Source of the DNA: Gibbula magus
Lineage: Eukaryota; Mollusca; Gastropoda; Trochida; Trochidae
Reading direction: 5' to 3'
Assembly: GCA_936450465.1 (NCBI GenBank)
Contig: OW388300.1
Location: 16,319,266-16,383,265, forward strand
DNA: 64,000 nt
In this document: piece by piece, positions 58,385 through 64,000 of the stretch
How the letters are laid out: every line of letters begins with the position of its first letter
How positions within the stretch are numbered: the first letter of the stretch is position 1
The notes under the pieces: generated by a model
The model's input: the letters and a program-made list of their open reading frames with translations, nothing else
Database searches by the model: none
Told to the model about the DNA's origin: nothing
Made by a program: the position numbers and the translations under genes

Positions 58385-58844
58385 CTCCTTCAGTTTAATT
58401 ATATCGCCATGTTCCCTATTACCCATGACCCTCTTATGTACTTGTAGGATGTTTATTAATCACTAGAAATTTTCCAACCAACGAAGTCAGGGAATGTGAT
58501 TTGGAACATTCTCTCATCCGGGTACTGCCTTTGTAATGGCAGTAATATTCTTCTGTCCCAAGACAGGTAGTATAACCTGTTCACACACAACGCAGTGCTT
58601 ATCATCTTCAAATTCTCCTTCAGTTTAATTATATCGCCATGTTCCCTATTACCCATGACCCTCTTATGTACTTGTAGGATGTTTATTAATCACTAGAAAT
58701 TTTCCAACCAACGAAGTCAGGGAATGTGATTTGGAACATTCTCTCATCCGGGTACTGCCTTTGTAATGGCAGTAATATTCTTCTGTCCCAAGACAGGTAG
58801 TATAACCTGTTCACACACAACGCAGTGCTTATCATCTTCAAAGT
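58385..58844. repeat. Perfect tandem duplication, 230 bp x 2
   Basis: 58385-58614 and 58615-58844 look identical base for base (compare CACTAGAAATTTTCCAACCA at 58460 and 58690). The second copy ends next to the hairpin of element D. A minus-strand frame gives KKFVVDFEDDKHCVVCEQVI, which looks somewhat protein-like, but it stops soon after and no family is recognised. The identity could also be an assembly artefact. Confidence 0.85.
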
Positions 58845-58867
58845 CAACAACAAACTTCTTCCTTTTT

Positions 58868-59639
58868 GTCCCCCGCCGCCGCGAAGCGCGGAGCGGGGGA
58901 CATAGTATTCAGCTCCGTACGTACGTCCGTCCCGCTTCTTGTTAGCGCGATATCTAATGAACCGCTCAACCTAGAATCTTCAAACTTGGTACCAGTCTTC
59001 ATCTGGGGAATACGCAGACCTGAAAAGGTTTTGGTGACCTTGACCTCATTTTCAAGCTCATGGCGAGACTTTGACCAGTTTTGAAAATGCTGTTAGCGCG
59101 ATATCTAATGAACCGTTCAACCTAGAATCTTCAAACTTGGTAACAATCTTCATCTGGGGAATACCAGACCTGAAAAGGTTTTGGTGACCTTGACCTCATT
59201 TTCAAGCTCATGGCGAGACTTTGACCAGTTTTGAAAATGTTGTTAGCGCGATATCTAATGAACCGCTACAACTATTGGTTTTAAATTTAGTATCAGTCTT
59301 CATTTGGGGAATATCCAGATACCAGTCGATTTGGTTGACCTTGAAATTATTTTCAAGGTCACTACAAGACTGATTGTCAAATGTTGTTAGCACAATATCT
59401 CATGAACTGCTGTACCTAGAGTCTTCAAATTTGGTACCTGTCGTCATTTTGGGAATACGCAGACACCAGTCGATTTGGGTGACCTTGACCATTTTTAAAA
59501 TTTTGCCCGATATACCAATAATTGAATCAAACAGGTAAATGTCACTACTCGGTACAAGCTGTGTGTCCATTCTTTTAGCTCATTTCTTAATTGCGGCGGG
59601 GGACATGGTCACGTTTGTGACAATTACTTGTCTCTCTTG
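58868..59639 (-). mobile_element. Hairpin-ended element, second subfamily, copy D
   Basis: On the minus strand: 5' end CAAGAGAGACAAGTAATTGT with a GTCAC/GTGAC palindrome and CATGTCCCCCGCCGC; about four units of 150-151 bp (GTTAGCGCGATATC at 58941, 59092, 59242 on the plus strand); ACGGACGTACGTAC tail; and a GC-rich terminal hairpin GTCCCCCG/CGGGGGAC (58868-58901). Both ends are intact and parallel those of copies A and B. Confidence 0.8.
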
Positions 59640-59994
59640 TATTTAAGACATGTTCAGTGGAGTACAGCGAAGCGGAGTGAAGTGATTAAAAAATCATTGT
59701 GCAACCGTTAATGCAAACGATACTAAGACTATAAAAACCATAGAAGTGTAGACACTTGTGACCTTACGATGACGATGTACAAAGAGAAGTAACTCACTTG
59801 TAAAAGTTAATGACAACCGCAACACAGAAATTCAGCAAGTGGTCTAAGGAAGACAACTCTACCTAGTCTAAGACTCTTCGAAGATAGAACAAGTGTAGCA
59901 AAACATATATTTTAGCCAAAAGGACACATTTTGCCCTCGGGAAATCATAAATGCCGATTTGCTGTACTCATAGCTTTAAAACATACTGTAAATC

Positions 59995-60255
59995 CTTGAA
60001 TAATCGCCCTGCGATTATTAATTTCAAATATCGATTTTACGCAGGGATTATATAAGGCAAGCGATTGTTTTCGAAGCCATACCATAAATGTGAATTTTAA
60101 AAAAATCATAACAAAAACATCATTGCTGCAATTTTGAAATTGTGAATATTACGAACGAAAGTGTCGTGAGGTTAAACTTCGCATAAATATGCTTATGAAT
60201 TATTGGATTATTCTCATTTGCTATAAAATTGAAACCGGCGATTATTCAACGCAGT
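59995..60255. mobile_element. Possible MITE with TTGAATAATCGCC ends
   Basis: The left end ACTGTAAATCCTTGAATAATCGCC-type sequence and the right GGCGATTATTCAACG are inverted relative to each other. A similar phrase, AATAAGCGCC, occurs near 57680. Boundaries uncertain. Confidence 0.45.
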
Positions 60256-60371
60256 CGTTTTTTTATTTCAAAGAGGGCTTTGACCTTGCGATTTTCTTTA
60301 GCCAATGAAATGTGATTTGAACGTCGACGAGGCCTCAAACTGTCGTTTTGTGGCTGTAAATAACCAGCCAA

Positions 60372-60860
60372 TTAATGAGTTTTTTCGAGCAAAAGAGACG
60401 GTAGCCAGATAGTGGTAAACTCCAATACTTCCGGGAGAGTGGACCAGATCCGCTGTACCGCTGCTATCCAAGCTGGCCGTGAATTAATGTTTTCACAATC
60501 TCTCTGAAGTTTAATTTGGATAAATCTCCATACATTTTCAATCATATTCATGTCTGGGGAATGCCTAACCCGTTCTATTCCAGGTATGTTATCGTTGGTT
60601 TTCCAGGGGTCTTCCAAGACGGTTGTACGGCGTATTGTCATCCCGAAATACCCAGGGCTTCTTCCCTCGCTCAAACCGGCAACAAATTTGTGTCAAGGAC
60701 ATCAATATACTTTGCAGAGTTATTTCCTTTAAATGGGACCAATACACCAAGACCGGTGTAGCTGATACACTCAGGACGTCTCAGTATGTTCAGGCATATT
60801 CCGGTCCCCACTTTTCGTCGCCCTTTCCCCTTAACAGAAAATTAATGCTTTTGTTTTTAC
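60372..60860 (-). pseudogene. Tc1-like transposase fragment
   Basis: Minus-strand frames give typical Tc1/mariner DDE segments in order: SYTGLGVLVPFKGN, SAKYIDVLDTNLLP, then in a shifted frame FRDDNTPYN (second catalytic Asp region), then in a further shift HSPDMNMIENVWRF with the third acidic residue (Glu). At least two frameshifts and stop codons break it, and the N-terminal DNA-binding part is missing. It would have been a cut-and-paste transposase acting at TA sites. Confidence 0.85.
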
Positions 60861-60904
60861 CAATACAATTTGAGTTTAATCATTTAACAAAACGTTCCAC
60901 CGTT

Positions 60905-61186
60905 CAGATTCGGATCAAGAGGTCAGGGTTCCGGGGTTCGTCCTGCCAGAGGCACGACAACTCTGCAGTAGAGAACCGTTCTTCACGCAGTAAGGTTTTG
61001 ATTCAGTGCTATATTGAATTTCATCGTAGTACAACCAATGGGTCGGTAGTTCCAGCCGATGTTCGCAGGTTTCACCGCAATGCATAGTCGAATGGCGTTG
61101 CAGGCTTTCTCCCTGCTGTAATAATAATAGCAGCCACGATATAACTGAAATACTCTTAAAAGCGGCGTTAAACCCCAAATCAACTC
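60905..61186 (+). mobile_element. SINE family S, copy 3
   Basis: Head eroded (CGGATCAAGAGGTCAGGGTT, B-box-like GGGGTTCGTCC), body with CTGCAGTAGAGAAC and CGCAGGTTTCACCGCAATGC, end AGCGGCGTTAAACCCCAAAT. Located directly upstream of the Tc1-like pseudogene. A-box region lost. Confidence 0.8.
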
Positions 61187-61379
61187 TATTCTCTTTACTA
61201 AATATGTTAACATACAGCTGACAAAACTTCCTTGCAACTATCCGACTTAAATGTGTCAACTTGTGTTCATACAAATTTGTTTATGCGCATACTGCAACAT
61301 CTAAAGTTATATTTAGTGAAAGAATTAAACAGACAACAGATTAGTATGAAAGGATATAAAATGGCATTGCAATAATAAA

Positions 61380-61860
61380 ATGCAGCTTTTCAGCTTTTTT
61401 CACCCCGACTCCTTGTCCACATCTTCTTCTCCAGTACGAAAAGGTCAAGATAGCTGAAATATGTATTGACTTCTTGGACCAAGGGGATTCTTAATTGGTT
61501 AGGTTAGGTGTCATGTTGTCCGTCATGTGACATGGCATTCCTCATGTGATGAAATAGTGTGTACATACTCCTTGGCCAAAGGGAATTCCTAATTGTAGAT
61601 TTAGTGACCTTGTGATTTTCATCTTCTCCAGTACTAAAGGGTCTAGAAAGCTGAAATGTTGTGTACATTCTTCCTGGCCAAAGGGGATTCTTAATTGTTG
61701 ATTTGGTGACCTTGTGATCCCAATTAAGGGCCACAGAGGTCATGACAAAAAAACAAACTATTTTCATCTTCTCCAGTTCGAAAAGGTCTAAGAAGCTGAA
61801 CTGATGTGTACAGACACCTTGGCAAATTGTAGATTTGATGACCTTCAGAGTTGAAACTAA
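61380..61860. repeat. Degenerate tandem repeat
   Basis: CTTCTCCAGTACGAAAAGGTC recurs in variant form near 61428, 61624 and 61768, together with CCTTGGCCAAAGGG-ATTC and TTGGTGACCTTGTGAT. Unit spacing is uneven (about 144-196 bp). Confidence 0.7.
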
Positions 61861-63362
61861 ATCTAATAGTTCTTCGGGCTAGTTACTTACAAATATCGGT
61901 AGTCCGGAAAGTTGTAATTTCGTTCACAAGAGTTTTGAATGACGCTTTGCCATCGTTCATTTTCCATTGCAAACACAACCCGACAGTCCGTTCTTCCAAT
62001 GAAAGCAGTTAAGTTATTCATTGACAATATCATTTCTTTTAAAGGCAATTCATGTATGGAAGAGGTATGCAACTTGTAGGTTTCCCAACATTTTAAAGTT
62101 CATATGCAAAAAAGAATGACCTCACGGAGACGGACCGTCGACACTTCTGGTATTCCTCTATTGTAAAGTGTAACACTGACTAATTTCAATGCAACAAGTT
62201 TTAATTTCATTTGTATTTAAAATGATTTTGCTACCAAATTATAATCAGAAACGACCATTAAACAACAATTAAACACCCATGTCGGTCACAAATGTCAAGG
62301 GTGTTGTGAATGTAAAACAAACTTTTGTTTAGCACCCGTATTTTACAAGTGAACTGTTCCTGAAAGCCGCGAAAAAACCCATGTCTGTCACAAATGTTAA
62401 GAGTGTTGTGAATGTGAAAAATACCATATTGTTCAGCACCCGTATTCTTGAAAGCCGCGTTAAACCCGAATTCACCTTAACTCATTTGTATGGCAATCAC
62501 TTGTATAAGTAGCTAACTAAAGTAGATCATTCTAGTCAACAGTCACAAGGTAAATCTACCAACCGCAATCGCTCTGGTAAAGCAGATCAGTGTTTGTTGT
62601 TGCTAACCAGTTTCACTTATTCAATCCCAATTTTATCCCTTGTATATTCTTAATTCAATTGACCACTCGTGTGATTCAGTCCAGTAATCAGGTCAAGCGG
62701 TCACTACCGGTATATGTGGTCAGACAGGATACAAATTCAATCATATTTGGGATAATAAAATGAACCAAGTAATCACAGACTACACCTAACCATGAATACA
62801 TCTAGCTTTATCCGAGTGTAATTCCGAAGCTTCTGTGGTCGACGACTTTAGGTATTCAGTACTGTAATAAGGTATAGTAGTTAGATCTCTTGTATGATGC
62901 CAGACACATACAAACTTCAATCAGTTAACTTCACATTGATTGAGACGTCTCATTTGTTCTGAGACGAGCACGTTTATATATAGTGTTATATGAGATGCTG
63001 GTATTTCAGTTGTAATCTTTCCATTCAATCCAAAAGAGCAACAACCTAATTAAATAGCTAGAGTTCAGTAGTTTTGCGCATTTAGCAATGGATTCGGCAA
63101 GTTTTACTTAATATTCAGTCATATACGTTCCACTCGACATATGCAAACAAAATAATTTCTTATAAAGCATACCATCACCTAACCTTGTTAGTCCAGAAGA
63201 ATTCCTTATCATTGTTTATAATCAAACATGATGAAAATTGAATCAGTCCAATTTGTTATAATACTTTCCAGACGCCCCAAATCAGATTGAATACCAGTTG
63301 CATCAGCTCACCATAGCTTCGTTGAGATGTGTTGCAGTCTAAATCGCACCTATAACAAATAT
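61861..63362. other. No gene recognised; diverged units of the next array
   Basis: Scattered GACCACTCG, TGGTCAC and CTTGTATGATG phrases (62655-62890) look like old units of the 56-bp array. AT-rich otherwise. Confidence 0.35.
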
Positions 63363-63706
63363 AACTGACCACTCGATTGATTTAGATGCAACAAAGTAAA
63401 GTGGTCACTTCTCTTGTATGTTGACCACTCGAGTGATTTAGATGCAACAAGGTAAAGTGGTCACTTCTCTTGTATGTTGACCACTCGAGTGATGTAGGTG
63501 CAACATGGTAAAGTGGTCACTTCTCTTGTATGTTGACCACTCGAGTGATGTAGGTGCAATATGGTAAAGTGGTCACTTCCCTTGTATGTTGACCACTCGA
63601 GTGATTTAGGTGCAACATGGTAAAGTGGTCACTTCTCTTGTATGTTGACCACTCGAGTGATGTAGGTGCAACAAGGTAAAGTGGTCACTTCTTGTATGTA
63701 CCTAGA
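63363..63706. repeat. 56-bp satellite-like array, about 6 units
   Basis: TTGACCACTCGAGTGATTTA recurs every 56 bases from 63365 to 63650. Every unit contains GACCACT and, about 30 bases on, AGTGGTC, so each can fold into a hairpin. Few differences between units. Confidence 0.93.
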
Positions 63707-63737
63707 CATACAACAATAAGATAAATTCTAAATGACC

Positions 63738-64000
63738 TTAAAGGGGCAGTATTATGTTTTTTGCAAATTTTATTTTTTCAAATTTCCCATTTATAATGAT
63801 TTTTATTATATAAGTTTATGTCATTTATATTTACGTTAGAGGGTAAAACATCTTATTACACAAACCAATTATCCGTAGCTGTAATAACGGATTGGGTATA
63901 AAGCATGGCGGCCATTTTATTGTTAACCGACAAAAATGTCCGTGGCTTTACAGAACCATGTACACTCATTTTTTAACTTGATTTTCCGAAGAGAGAAGGT
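63738..64000 (+). mobile_element. TTAA MITE family M2, copy 7, cut by the window end
   Basis: Starts TTAAAGGGGCAGTATTATGT and follows the family through GATTTTCCGAAGAGAGAAGG at the last base. The right end lies beyond the window. Confidence 0.9.

Overview
The window reads as nuclear DNA of an invertebrate animal, most likely a mollusc and plausibly a bivalve. The background is AT-rich, genes are split by canonical GT-AG introns, and the DNA is packed with tRNA-derived SINEs, TTAA and TA target-site MITEs, foldback elements, minisatellites and DIRS-type (tyrosine recombinase) retrotransposons. No bacterial gene organisation, operon, CRISPR array or rRNA is visible. The taxon is inferred from repeat style, not proven.

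Only one convincing host gene could be reconstructed. It lies on the minus strand from 31259 (ATG) to 17133 (stop) and uses seven coding exons, all joined by phase-1 introns: a signal-peptide exon, two exons for immunoglobulin-like, heavily N-glycosylatable ectodomains, three short Thr-rich stalk exons, and a final exon with one transmembrane helix and a short basic/acidic tail. The predicted protein is 336 aa and looks like a cell-surface recognition receptor. Its stalk module was tandemly duplicated (20598-22545 and 24584-25735); in the upstream copy one stalk exon has lost its GT donor. The stop codon is shared with the first unit of a 20-bp minisatellite (16572-17135). The introns hold nested MITEs, a SINE and foldback elements.

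Immediately upstream of this gene are two DIRS-like retrotransposons. The first (31920-36769, minus orientation) is non-autonomous: inverted terminal repeats, an internal complementary region, broken gag-like sequence, a tandem-repeat leader and an inserted SINE, with no RT or recombinase seen. It sits inside a TTAA MITE. The second (37328-43596, plus orientation) appears complete and possibly active: gag-like ORF with a seven-cysteine module, RT-RNase H ORF and tyrosine recombinase ORF, consecutive ORFs overlapping by about 90 bp, plus 139-bp inverted terminal repeats and an internal complementary region that encodes the circle junction. The two elements share the circle-junction sequence, so the second could mobilise the first.

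The rest is repeat-dominated. 0-16 kb: 67-bp minisatellite, hairpin-ended element, pogo-like MITE, a CGCTTTAT-type array, TTAA MITEs and a local duplication. 43.6-64 kb: more MITEs, three further hairpin-ended or related elements, SINEs (one split by a MITE with 10-bp target duplications), a Tc1-like transposase pseudogene, a 230-bp perfect duplication and a 56-bp array. Long stretches between them show nothing recognisable.
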